DNA of 64,000 nt from Janthinobacterium sp051380875 (lineage in GTDB: Bacteria; Pseudomonadota; Gammaproteobacteria; Burkholderiales; Burkholderiaceae_D): positions 1 to 64,000 of the forward strand of contig NZ_JBNYXW010000018.1 of the NCBI RefSeq assembly GCF_051380875.1, read 5' to 3'. The notes under the pieces were generated by a model that saw only the letters and a list, made by a program, of their open reading frames with translations, had not been told where the DNA came from and made no database searches. Positions 43,974 through 54,132 of this stretch are shown here, in pieces. How positions within the stretch are numbered: the first letter of the stretch is position 1; every line of letters begins with the position of its first letter. The translations under genes were made by a program, and so were the position numbers.

Positions 43974-45020
43974 ATGAAACAACTCTCGATCACCGTCGCC
44001 CTTGCCGCCATCGGCGCCACCGCAGCCATGCCCTCCGCCCACGCCCAGTCATCCGTTGATGTGTATGGCTTGATGGATGCGGCCCTGGTGCAGGAGCGGG
44101 GCATCAGCAAGCTCACCAGTGGCGTTTCGGCCGGTTCACGCCTGGGTCTGCGTGGCACGGAGTCCTTGGGCAATGGCTTGCAAGCCGTGTTCACGCTGGA
44201 AGCGGGTGTCTTGAGCGACACGGGCCGCTCGGACCAGGCGGGGCAGCTGTTTGGCCGGCAGGCCTTTGTCGGCGTGAATAGCCCGCTGGGCATGCTGACC
44301 GTGGGGCGCCAGTACAACTTGCAAAGCCAGGCGCTGACCGACGTGGCCGACCCGTTCGAAGGCGGCATGGCGGGCGCCTCGACCAACCTGGCCGGCTATT
44401 CGGCCACGCGCATCGACAATACGCTGCGCTATACCTCGCCTGAGCTGCGCGGCGTCACGGCCACCGTGATGGTTGGCTTTGGCGAACACACCGGTGTTGC
44501 GGCAGATCAACGTTCGCTGGGCCTGGCCCTGGGCTATGTCGATGGCCCGTTGACCTTGCGCCTGGCGCGCCAGAGCCGCGGCGGCGAATTCGGCAAGGCC
44601 GACGTCGACAACACCATTTTGGCCGGTAACTACAACTTTGGCGTGGCCACGGCGTTTGCCGGCTATGGCCGCAACACGGGCGACGGCAGCAGCATGTTCT
44701 TTGCCGAGAATCCCTACGGCGCGGCGCAGGCGCCGGCCCAGTCGAGCGACAGCCGCGATGCCATCGTCGGCGTCTCCGTGCCGCTGGGCGCGACGACCCT
44801 GCTGGCCTCGTTCATCCACAAGGATGACCGCGATAGAGCCAACCGCGACGCGCAGCAGCTGGCCATCGGCGCCACCTATGCCTTGTCCAAGCGCAGCAAG
44901 GTGTATCTGGCCTATGCACACATCCGCAACCGCAACGATGCCGCCTACATGGTAGGCAACGCCACCGAAGTGGGTAGCGGCGAGCGCGCGCTGAACATCG
45001 GCCTGCGCCACGCGTTTTAA
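43974..45020 (+). CDS. Gram-negative porin
   Basis: A 348-residue outer-membrane general porin of the betaproteobacterial (Porin_4) type. The signal peptide is MKQLSITVALAAIGATAAMPSAHA, then QSSVDVYGLMDAALVQE, the usual first strand. Alternating beta-strand motifs follow (SRLGLRGTESLGNGLQAVFTLEAG, LFGRQAFVGVNSPLGMLTVGRQYN), and the protein ends with the C-terminal aromatic AHAF-like strand (LNIGLRHAF), which suits outer-membrane insertion. AAGGAATACCAGC precedes the ATG. A perfect palindrome lies just after the stop. Confidence 0.94.
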   Translation: MKQLSITVALAAIGATAAMPSAHAQSSVDVYGLMDAALVQERGISKLTSGVSAGSRLGLRGTESLGNGLQAVFTLEAGVLSDTGRSDQAGQLFGRQAFVGVNSPLGMLTVGRQYNLQSQALTDVADPFEGGMAGASTNLAGYSATRIDNTLRYTSPELRGVTATVMVGFGEHTGVAADQRSLGLALGYVDGPLTLRLARQSRGGEFGKADVDNTILAGNYNFGVATAFAGYGRNTGDGSSMFFAENPYGAAQAPAQSSDSRDAIVGVSVPLGATTLLASFIHKDDRDRANRDAQQLAIGATYALSKRSKVYLAYAHIRNRNDAAYMVGNATEVGSGERALNIGLRHAF

Positions 45021-45040
45021 CGCTGCTGGTATAGTGAAAC

Positions 45041-45074
45041 AGGACTGTCCGTTCGCTAGCGAACGGACAGTCCT
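45041..45074. repeat. Perfect 34-bp palindrome between the porin gene and the Crp-type regulator
   Basis: The left arm AGGACTGTCCGTTCGCT (45041-45057) is the exact reverse complement of the right arm (45058-45074). Flanking GTGAA (45034-45038) and TTCAC (45081-45085) extend the symmetry. There is no T-run, so it is not a typical terminator. It could be a terminator-like stem for the porin mRNA, or an operator for the regulator encoded 126 bp downstream. Confidence 0.6.
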
Positions 45075-45199
45075 GAGCGATTCACATTATAGTCATGCCA
45101 CTATGCAAGCGCTGTGTTACGCTGCATTCCATGGCGGCTCTCGTTCCGACGCCTTTCAAACATCTCCTAGCTGACGACTGGAAACCAGGAGTCTTGCCC

Positions 45200-45952
45200 A
45201 TGTCGAGTCCGCAATCCGTGCTGCAAGCGCTGCCGCATAACCCGAATCAAAACCATTTGCTCGCCGCCATGCTCGACGCCGATTTCGCGCGCCTGGCGCC
45301 GCACCTGGAGCAAGTGCCCATGCTGCTGGGCGACGTCATCTACGATTCCGGCGACAAGCTGCAGCATGTGCATTTTCCCACCACCGCCATCGTTTCCCTG
45401 CATTACCTGCTGGAAAACGGCGGCTCGTCCGAGATCGCCGGCGTCGGCAATGAAGGCGTGGTGGGCGTGTCGCTGTTTATGGGCGGCAACTCCACGCCCA
45501 GCCGCGCCGTGGTGCAGACGGGCGGCGTCGGCTACCGCCTGAAGGCGCATGTGCTGATGGAAGAATTCGACCGCGCCGGCCCCGTCATGCGTTTGCTGCT
45601 GCGCTACACGCAGGCGCTGATCACGCAGATGTCGCAAACGGCCGTGTGCAACCGCCACCATACTGTGGAGCAGCAACTGTGCCGCTGGCTGCTGCTGACC
45701 ATGGACCGTTTGCCGGGACGCGAACTGACCATGACGCAGGAACTGATCGCCAACATGCTGGGCGTGCGCCGCGAAGGCGTCACCGAAGCAGCCGGCCGCT
45801 TGCAGGCGCGCGGCTTCATCAGCTACCGGCGCGGGCATATCACGGTGCAGGACCGGGCCGGCCTCGAAGGCCACGTCTGCGAATGCTATGGCGTGGTCAA
45901 GAAGGAATTTGCGCGCCTGCTGTCGGACGTGCGCCTGCGCCAAGGCAATTGA
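45200..45952 (+). CDS. Crp/Fnr family transcriptional regulator
   Basis: A 250-residue regulator with an N-terminal cyclic-nucleotide-binding-like beta-barrel (PMLLGDVIYDSGDKLQHVHFP, then NEGVVGVSLFMGG) and a C-terminal HTH_Crp domain (MTQELIANMLGVRREGVTEAAGRLQARG, then YRRGHITVQDRAGLE). No Fnr-type N-terminal Cys cluster is visible, and the cAMP-binding arginine pattern is not obvious, so the effector is unknown. The ATG at 45200 has AGGAG nine bases upstream; longer in-frame starts (45095, 45131) lack support. A perfect palindrome lies upstream. Confidence 0.88.
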   Translation: MSSPQSVLQALPHNPNQNHLLAAMLDADFARLAPHLEQVPMLLGDVIYDSGDKLQHVHFPTTAIVSLHYLLENGGSSEIAGVGNEGVVGVSLFMGGNSTPSRAVVQTGGVGYRLKAHVLMEEFDRAGPVMRLLLRYTQALITQMSQTAVCNRHHTVEQQLCRWLLLTMDRLPGRELTMTQELIANMLGVRREGVTEAAGRLQARGFISYRRGHITVQDRAGLEGHVCECYGVVKKEFARLLSDVRLRQGN

Positions 45953-45997
45953 GCGCCACCTTCCTCTCCCTCATCGTCGTCACAGCCAGGTTATGCC

Positions 45998-48241
45998 ATG
46001 CAAACAGTAGATAAAATTCCCTCCCGCGCCACATCGCGCTGGCCCATGGCGTTGGCGTTTGCCTTCAGTGCCATCGTACTGCTGGCCGTCGGCGTGCTGG
46101 CTTGGCGCGCACCGTTCGAGACGGCCGTGCTGATCGACGCGCTGGTGTTCCTGCTGCTGTTGCTGCTCGTGGCGCTGTACCGGCGCACGGTGGCGGCCAG
46201 CCTGCCGCGCCAGCTGCTCAAGGCGGGCGCCTTGCAGGATGCGATTTTCAATAGCGCCAATTTCTCTTGCATCGCCACCGATGCGCAGGGCGTTATCCAG
46301 ATTTTCAATGTGGGCGCCGAACGCATGCTCGGCTACGAGGCCAGCGAAGTAGTCGACAAGCTGACGCCCGCTGGTATTTCCGATGCGCAAGAAATCATCG
46401 CCCGCGCCGCAGCGCTCAGTGCCGAACTCGACACCGTTATCACGCCTGGCGTGGAAGCGCTGGTGTTCAAGGCCACGCGCGGCATCGAAGACATCTACGA
46501 GCTGACGTATATCCGCAAGGATGGCAGCCGTTTCCCCGCCATCGTTTCCGTGACGGCCTTGCGCGACGTGCAGAGCAAGGTCATCGGTTACTTGCTGATC
46601 GGCACCGACAACACGGCCCGCAAGCAAGTTGAAGCGGAACAGGCGCTGCTGGATCAGCGCCTGCGCGACCAGCAGTTTTATACGCGCTCGCTGATCGAAT
46701 CGAATATGGACGCCCTGATGACGACCGACCCGCGCGGCATCATCAGCGACGTCAACCAGCAGATGGAATCGCTGACGGGCTGCACGCGTGACGAATTGAT
46801 CGGTGCACCGTGCAAGAATTACTTTACGGAACCGGAACGGGCCGAGGAAGCGATCGCCCGCGCCTTGCGCGAAGGAAAAGTAACCAATTACGAGTTGACG
46901 GCCCTGTCGCGCGACGGCAAGCAAACCTTTGTTTCATACAACGCCTCCACTTTCCACGACCGCGACCGCAAGCTGCAGGGCGTGTTTGCCGCCGCGCGCG
47001 ATGTGACCGAGCGCAAGCAGTTCGAGCAAGCCTTGCAAGACACGAATATCGAGATGGAAAAGGCCCGCCAGGCGGCGGAAAAAGCGAACCTGGCGAAGTC
47101 CGAGTTTCTGTCGAGCATGAGCCATGAATTGCGCACGCCACTCAATGCCGTGCTGGGCTTTGCCCAGCTGATGGCGTCCGAGACGCCGGCGCCCAGCTTG
47201 CCGCAGCAGCGCTCGATCGACCAGATCCTCAAGGGCGGCTGGTATCTCTTGCGTTTGATCAATGAAATCCTCGACCTGGCCATGATCGAATCGGGCAAGG
47301 TCACCATGTCGGAAGAGGCCATGTCGCTGCTCGACGTGCTGCAGGATTGCCAGGCGATGATCGCGCCGCAGGCGGAAAAACGCGGCATCGGCATGCATTT
47401 CCCCCGCTGCGGCAAGGCCTTCTATGTGCATGCGGACCGCACTCGCGTGAAACAGGTGATGATCAACCTGCTGTCGAACGCCATCAAGTACAACCAGAGC
47501 GGCGGCAGCGTGAAGGTCGAATGCAGCCGCCATGGCGACCGCGTGCGCGCCAGCGTCACCGACACCGGCGCCGGCCTCGACGCCGGACAAATGGCGCAGC
47601 TGTTCCAGCCGTTCAACCGCCTGGGCCAGGAAAGCAGCACGGAAGAGGGCACGGGCATCGGCCTGGTCGTCACCAAGCAGCTCGTCGAGCTGATGGGCGG
47701 CGCCATCGGCGTCGACAGCACGGTGGGCGTAGGCACCACCTTCTGGGTGGAATTCAAGGCGTCGCGCGCGCCCGAGCTGCACCTGGAACAGGGCGCAGCC
47801 TTGCCCGTGGTGCAGGAAGACCAGGATGACCAGCGCACCTTGCTGTACGTGGAAGACAATCCCGCCAACCTGGCGCTGGTGGAGCAATTGATTGCCCGCC
47901 GCAGCGACTTAAAGTTGCTGACGGCCGTCGATGCGCACCTGGGCATCGACCTGGCACGCACGTATCAACCGGACGTGATCTTGATGGATATCAACCTGCC
48001 CGGCATCAGCGGCTACGGCGCGCTGCATATTCTGCACGACGATCCGCTCACCAGCCACATTCCCGTGATGGCGCTGTCGGCCAATGCCGTGCCGCGCGAC
48101 ATTGAAAAAGGCCTGGAAGCGGGCTTCTTCCGCTACCTGACCAAGCCGATCAAGGTCGTCGAATTCATGGACGCGCTCGACGTTGCCCTGCACCATGCGG
48201 CAGCGCACGGCCTGGCCGACGAGACTCACGAAGTACGCTAA
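45998..48241 (+). CDS. Hybrid PAS sensor histidine kinase with C-terminal receiver
   Basis: A 747-residue membrane-bound sensor. Two hydrophobic helices (about 17-36 and 43-61) are followed by two PAS domains (about 80-205 and 225-340). A coiled linker leads to HisKA with the phospho-His376 in SSMSHELRTPLNAVLGF, then HATPase_c with N-box NLLSNAIKYNQ, G-boxes DTGAGLD and GTGIGLVV, and a REC domain with Asp664 in VILMDINLPG and Lys716. The signal is unknown. The ATG at 45998 lies 45 bp after the Crp-type gene. It is followed 28 bp later by a REC-PAS gene, a likely signalling partner. Confidence 0.92.
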   Translation: MQTVDKIPSRATSRWPMALAFAFSAIVLLAVGVLAWRAPFETAVLIDALVFLLLLLLVALYRRTVAASLPRQLLKAGALQDAIFNSANFSCIATDAQGVIQIFNVGAERMLGYEASEVVDKLTPAGISDAQEIIARAAALSAELDTVITPGVEALVFKATRGIEDIYELTYIRKDGSRFPAIVSVTALRDVQSKVIGYLLIGTDNTARKQVEAEQALLDQRLRDQQFYTRSLIESNMDALMTTDPRGIISDVNQQMESLTGCTRDELIGAPCKNYFTEPERAEEAIARALREGKVTNYELTALSRDGKQTFVSYNASTFHDRDRKLQGVFAAARDVTERKQFEQALQDTNIEMEKARQAAEKANLAKSEFLSSMSHELRTPLNAVLGFAQLMASETPAPSLPQQRSIDQILKGGWYLLRLINEILDLAMIESGKVTMSEEAMSLLDVLQDCQAMIAPQAEKRGIGMHFPRCGKAFYVHADRTRVKQVMINLLSNAIKYNQSGGSVKVECSRHGDRVRASVTDTGAGLDAGQMAQLFQPFNRLGQESSTEEGTGIGLVVTKQLVELMGGAIGVDSTVGVGTTFWVEFKASRAPELHLEQGAALPVVQEDQDDQRTLLYVEDNPANLALVEQLIARRSDLKLLTAVDAHLGIDLARTYQPDVILMDINLPGISGYGALHILHDDPLTSHIPVMALSANAVPRDIEKGLEAGFFRYLTKPIKVVEFMDALDVALHHAAAHGLADETHEVR

Positions 48242-48269
48242 TTCAGCATTTATTTTTAGGAAGACCGCC

Positions 48270-49082
48270 ATGCTTCAAGCCACCGAGATTCTGAACGCCA
48301 GCATCCTCATCGTCGATGACCAGGAGGCCAATGTCATGCTGCTCGAACAGGTGCTGCGCAGTGCCGGCTATACGCGCATCACCTCCACCATGGACCCGCA
48401 AGCCGTGCACGCGCTGCACCAGCAGCACCGCTACGACCTGATTTTGCTCGACTTGCAGATGCCGGAAATGGATGGTTTTGAAGTCATGGAAGGCTTGCGC
48501 GACATCGAGGTTGGCAGCTACCTGCCGGTGCTGGTGATCACGGCCCAGCCTGGTCACAAGCTGCGCGCGCTGCAGGCCGGCGCGAAGGACTTCGTCAGCA
48601 AGCCCTTCGACCTGGTGGAAGTGAAGACGCGCATCCACAATATGCTCGAAGTGCGCTTGCTGCACCAGAAGCTGGCCGAATACAACAAGTCGCTGGAACA
48701 GAAGGTGGAAGAGCGCACGGCGCAATTGCGCGAAAGCGAAGCGCGTTTCCAGCGCTTCACGGAACTGTCGTCCGACTGGTACTGGGAACAGGATGCGCAG
48801 GGCAACCTGACGCGCTTTTCCGGCCCAGTCGCCGAAATGCTGGGTATCGGCAGCGAAGACGAACCGCAGCGCTGGAACGCGGCCGAGCGCGCATTGCTCG
48901 ACGCCAAGATTGCCGCGCGCGCACCGTTCCTCGACTTCATCTACAGCCGCGCGAATGTGGACGGCAGCACGCAGTACCTGCAGGTCAGCGGCGAACCGAT
49001 GTTTGACAAGGGCAGCCGCTTCATCGGCTACCGGGGCATCGGCCTCGATGTGACGGAGCGGGAGCGCTCGCGCAAGGTTTGA
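48270..49082 (+). CDS. Response regulator with REC and PAS domains
   Basis: A 270-residue cytoplasmic protein. The REC domain (about 10-130) has the phosphoacceptor Asp61 in LILLDLQMPEMDG and Lys111 in DFVSKPF. A short coiled segment (EYNKSLEQKVEERTAQLRE) connects to a PAS domain (about 145-265) that ends IGLDVTERERSRKV. No output domain (GGDEF, EAL, HTH) follows the PAS, which is unusual because similar REC-PAS proteins often continue into GGDEF/EAL. AGGAAGACCGCC precedes the ATG. It should be phosphorylated by the hybrid kinase just upstream. Confidence 0.88.
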   Translation: MLQATEILNASILIVDDQEANVMLLEQVLRSAGYTRITSTMDPQAVHALHQQHRYDLILLDLQMPEMDGFEVMEGLRDIEVGSYLPVLVITAQPGHKLRALQAGAKDFVSKPFDLVEVKTRIHNMLEVRLLHQKLAEYNKSLEQKVEERTAQLRESEARFQRFTELSSDWYWEQDAQGNLTRFSGPVAEMLGIGSEDEPQRWNAAERALLDAKIAARAPFLDFIYSRANVDGSTQYLQVSGEPMFDKGSRFIGYRGIGLDVTERERSRKV

Positions 49083-49135
49083 TTTGTGGCAGGCTGATTT
49101 ATACTTGGCGGTATCGACATCGACAAGGAACCATC

Positions 49136-49402
49136 ATGGCCCAAAAATTGCCACCCGTAGCACCTGCTCAATACTGGTTCCCGGCCAAGACCTACGGCTG
49201 GGGCTGGGGCTTGCCCATCACCTGGCAGGGCTGGCTGGTCTTCCTGGCCGCGCTGGTGTTGTTCGCAGGCGGCGCGTTCCTGTTTCCGCCGCAAGAGATG
49301 CTGGTAGGCTACGTCGCCTATGAGGCGGTCATCGTTGCCGCGCTGATAGTCGTGTGCCATCTGAAGGGCGAACCGACCCGCTGGCGTTGGGGCAAGAAAT
49401 AA
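49136..49402 (+). CDS. Small membrane protein, 88 residues
   Basis: A hypothetical protein with two predicted membrane helices (WQGWLVFLAALVLFAGGAFLF, then VGYVAYEAVIVAALIVVCHL). The N-terminal stretch QYWFPAKTYGWGWGLP is rich in Trp and Gly, and the C-terminus (KGEPTRWRWGKK) is basic. AAGGAACCATC precedes the ATG. It lies between the REC-PAS gene and the thiamine riboswitch; a link to either is not evident. No family was recognised. Confidence 0.7.
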   Translation: MAQKLPPVAPAQYWFPAKTYGWGWGLPITWQGWLVFLAALVLFAGGAFLFPPQEMLVGYVAYEAVIVAALIVVCHLKGEPTRWRWGKK

Positions 49403-49493
49403 GCGCCGATGCGCAAAGACCACACGCACATGAAATTATCTGGCCACGCGGCATGAAACACGTATAATTGGCTCGCTGCCGCAAGGCGGCAAA

Positions 49494-49590
49494 CGCTAGG
49501 GGTCCTGCCTTTCGCTGTGGAAACACGGTGCAAGCGCGGGTGAGAAATACCCTCCGAACCTGATCTGGATAATGCCAGCGAAGGGAAGCT
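49494..49590 (+). ncRNA. TPP (thi-box) riboswitch
   Basis: A classic thiamine-pyrophosphate aptamer upstream of thiC: GCTAGGGGTCCTGCC at the 5' side, GGGTGAGAAATACCC in the middle and CCTGATCTGGATAATGCCAG then CGAAGGGAAGC at the 3' side. A -10 like TATAAT lies at 49463-49468. When TPP binds, thiC expression should fall. The thiC start is about 95 nt downstream, room for an expression platform. Confidence 0.96.
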
Positions 49591-49684
49591 TTAGGATAAG
49601 CGCACCTGCCATTTCCGCGTGCGCGCATCCGAACCTCCTTAGCTGGCTCCAGGCTGAATAGAAAAGCTAAGCCAAGGAGCCAAA

Positions 49685-51598
<1,914 letters not shown>

Positions 51599-51609
51599 AG
51601 GGGAGCGTG

Positions 51610-51825
51610 ATGACTGCAGCATTGATACACATCACGCTCAACGGCGCGCCGCACCAGGTGCCGCCCGGGCAAACCCTCGAACAACTGATCGCCGCGCTGT
51701 CGCTGGAAAACCAGGCGCTGGCGCTGGCCGTCAACCGCAGCGTCGTGCCGCGCAAGGCGTGGCCGGGGCACATCCTGCAGACGCAGGATCAAGTGGAAAT
51801 CGTCCGCGCCATCGGCGGCGGCTAA
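51610..51825 (+). CDS. thiS: Sulfur carrier protein ThiS
   Basis: A 71-residue ubiquitin-like sulfur carrier with the diagnostic C-terminal IGGG that becomes the thiocarboxylate. The body contains ITLNGAPHQVPPGQTLEQLI and AVNRSVVPRKAW. The ATG at 51610 has GGGGAGCGTG before it; a GTG one codon upstream is possible. It lies 11 bp after thiC. The small size is normal. It donates sulfur to thiazole synthase, encoded next. Confidence 0.93.
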   Translation: MTAALIHITLNGAPHQVPPGQTLEQLIAALSLENQALALAVNRSVVPRKAWPGHILQTQDQVEIVRAIGGG

Positions 51826-51849
51826 GTTGAGAATAGACAAGGAAAAGCA

Positions 51850-52644
51850 ATGACAAGTAACAACAATGACGACCTGCTGACCATTGCAGGCAAGCAATAC
51901 CAATCGCGATTGCTGGTGGGCAGCGGCAAGTACAAGGATTTGCCGCAGACGCGCGAGGCGACGGACGCGGCCGAGGCGCAAATCATCACGGTGGCGATCC
52001 GCCGCGTGAATATCGGCCAGGACCCGAACGCCCCCAGCCTGCTCGACTTCGTGCCGCCCGGGCAGTACACGATCTTGCCGAACACGGCCGGCTGCTACAA
52101 CGCCAGGGACGCCGTCTACACCTTGCAACTGGCGCGCGAGCTGCTGGGCGGGCGCAATCTGGTCAAACTGGAGGTGCTGGGCGATGAAAAGACCCTGTTT
52201 CCGCACATGCCGGAAACCCTGATCGCGGCGGAGCAGCTGGTCAAGGATGGCTTCGATGTGATGGTCTACTGCAGTGATGACCCGATTCAGGCGAAGATTC
52301 TGGAAGACATCGGCTGCGTCGCCGTCATGCCGCTCGCTTCCCTGATTGGCTCGGGCATGGGCATCTTGAACCCATGGAACCTGTCGCTGATCATCGACCA
52401 GGCGAAAGTGCCCGTGCTGGTGGACGCGGGCGTGGGCACCGCATCGGACGCGGCCATTGCCATGGAACTGGGCTGCGATGGCGTGCTGATGAACACGGCC
52501 ATTGCCGGCGCGCGCGACCCCGTGCGCATGGCGCGTGCCATGAAGCTGGCCGTGCGCGCCGGGCGCGAAGCATTCCTGGCCGGACGCATGCCAAGGAAAT
52601 TTTCCGCCTCGCCGTCGTCGCCGATGGCGGGCCGCCTGGCGTGA
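51850..52644 (+). CDS. thiG: Thiazole synthase
   Basis: A 264-residue TIM-barrel enzyme that builds the thiazole ring from DXP, dehydroglycine and ThiS-thiocarboxylate. It shows LLVGSGKYKDLPQTREATDA, TAGCYNARDAVYTLQLARE, LVKLEVLGDEKTL (with the catalytic Lys), VMPLASLIGSGMGILNPWNL and VLVDAGVGTASDAAIAMELGCDGVL. AAGGAAAAGCA precedes the ATG. The stop overlaps the GTG start of thiD. No thiO or thiH (dehydroglycine source) is found in this operon. Confidence 0.97.
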   Translation: MTSNNNDDLLTIAGKQYQSRLLVGSGKYKDLPQTREATDAAEAQIITVAIRRVNIGQDPNAPSLLDFVPPGQYTILPNTAGCYNARDAVYTLQLARELLGGRNLVKLEVLGDEKTLFPHMPETLIAAEQLVKDGFDVMVYCSDDPIQAKILEDIGCVAVMPLASLIGSGMGILNPWNLSLIIDQAKVPVLVDAGVGTASDAAIAMELGCDGVLMNTAIAGARDPVRMARAMKLAVRAGREAFLAGRMPRKFSASPSSPMAGRLA

Positions 52645-53411
52645 CGCTGCACGTCACAGCGCCAAGGCGTCCTACCGTGCTGGTGTTTGCCGGCGTCGAC
52701 CCTTCGGGCGGCGCCGGCATCGCTGCCGATATCGTGGCCATTGCCGCGCAGGGCGCGCATGCGCTGCCCGTCATCACGGCGCTGACGGTGCAGGACAACG
52801 ACCGCGTCTTTGGCGTCGAAGCGGTGGCGCCGGAGCTACTGCGCCGCCAGGCGCAGGCGCTGATCGATAAAGTCACCATCCACGCCGTGAAGATCGGCAT
52901 CCCTGGCAGCGCGGCGAATGCGGCCGTCATCGCGCAACTGATCGCGCAATTGCGTCTGGCGCAGCCGACCTTGCCCGTGGTGCTCGACCCCGTGCTGGCC
53001 AGCGGCCATGGCGACGTGCTGAACCGGGACGATGCCGTGCTGGCGCTAGCGCCCTTGCTGCCACTCATTACCGTCATCATACCGAACGGGCCGGAGGCGG
53101 TAGCCCTGGGAGGCGAGGCGCACCTGCGCGCGCAGGGCTGTGAGCACGTGCTGGTGACGGGCGGCCATGGCGCAGGCGATGAGATTATCAACCGCTGGAG
53201 CGGCGCCGATGGAGGCGAGCGCGAGTGGCGCTGGCCGCGCCTGCCTGGCCAATTTCACGGCAGCGGCTGTACTTTGGCTTCCGCCATCGCGGCGCGCCTG
53301 GCACTGGGCCAGCCGCTGGCGCAGGCCCTTGATCTGGCGCAAGCCTATTGCCATACGGCATTGAGCAAGGCCTATGCCATTGCGCCAGGTCAACTGATAC
53401 CGCAACGATAG
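52641..53411 (+). CDS. thiD: Hydroxymethylpyrimidine (phosphate) kinase
   Basis: A 256-residue ribokinase-like enzyme that phosphorylates HMP and HMP-P. VLVFAGVDPSGGAGIAADIVAI is the substrate-binding start, LVTGGHG and HGSGCTLASAIAARLALG form the anion hole and catalytic-Asp region (the usual GTGCTLSSA is here GSGCTLASA). No ATG lies near the family start; GTG at 52641 overlaps the thiG stop (GTGA) and is in frame, so it is the best start. The overlap suggests translational coupling. Confidence 0.92.
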   Translation: MTLHVTAPRRPTVLVFAGVDPSGGAGIAADIVAIAAQGAHALPVITALTVQDNDRVFGVEAVAPELLRRQAQALIDKVTIHAVKIGIPGSAANAAVIAQLIAQLRLAQPTLPVVLDPVLASGHGDVLNRDDAVLALAPLLPLITVIIPNGPEAVALGGEAHLRAQGCEHVLVTGGHGAGDEIINRWSGADGGEREWRWPRLPGQFHGSGCTLASAIAARLALGQPLAQALDLAQAYCHTALSKAYAIAPGQLIPQR

Positions 53412-53430
53412 ACTGACTAAGGAAACCATC

Positions 53431-54054
53431 ATGCGTGGACTGTATCTCGTCACTCCCAACTGGGATGACACCGACCGCCTGCTGGGCGTGAGCGAGCAAG
53501 CCTTGCAAACGGGCGTGGCCCTGCTGCAATACCGCCACAAGAGCGCCGAAGCAGCACAACGGCGCGAGCAGGCGGGCGCCTTGCTGGCGCTGGCGCGCAA
53601 ATATGGCGTGCCTTTCATCATCAACGATTTCATTGAGCTGTGCGAGGAGCTCGATGCGGACGGCGTGCACGTGGGCGGCTTGGACGCCTCCGTGGCGCAG
53701 ATGCGTGCGCGCCTTGGGCCGGACAAGATCGTCGGCGCCTCGTGCTATGGCGACATGGCGCTGGCCCGCACGGCCGAGGCCGGTGGCGCCAGCTACGTGG
53801 CCTTCGGCGGCTTTTATCCTTCGCTGGTGAAAAAATACCCGGTCACCACGCCATTCGATATCGTGCTGCAGGCGAAACGCGAGATCGCCTTGCCCTGCGT
53901 GGTGATCGGCGGCATGACGCCGGAAAACGCCGCTCCCCTCGTGGCGCGCGGCGCCGACATGGTGGCGGCGATCAGCAGCGTATTTAGCAACGTATACCAG
54001 GCGGACGAGGTGGATATTGCAGTGCAGCAATTTAATCAATTGTTTGCCGCCTGA
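53431..54054 (+). CDS. thiE: Thiamine-phosphate synthase
   Basis: A 207-residue TIM-barrel enzyme joining HMP-PP and thiazole phosphate to thiamine phosphate. It opens MRGLYLVTPNWDDTDRLL, and contains VALLQYRHKSAEAAQR, FIINDFIELCEELDADGVHVG, GASCYGDMALARTAEAGGASYVAFGGFYPS and VAAISSVFS. The family's usual GQ after DGVH[LV] is GG here, a mild deviation. AAGGAAACCATC precedes the ATG. It is the last thi gene of the operon. Confidence 0.94.
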   Translation: MRGLYLVTPNWDDTDRLLGVSEQALQTGVALLQYRHKSAEAAQRREQAGALLALARKYGVPFIINDFIELCEELDADGVHVGGLDASVAQMRARLGPDKIVGASCYGDMALARTAEAGGASYVAFGGFYPSLVKKYPVTTPFDIVLQAKREIALPCVVIGGMTPENAAPLVARGADMVAAISSVFSNVYQADEVDIAVQQFNQLFAA

Positions 54055-54132
54055 GCGCGGCAAGGGATGGTGGAACTGGGGAATAATCGGCATATAATAA
54101 GAACATCATTCATTACCGAGGTCACTTTACCC

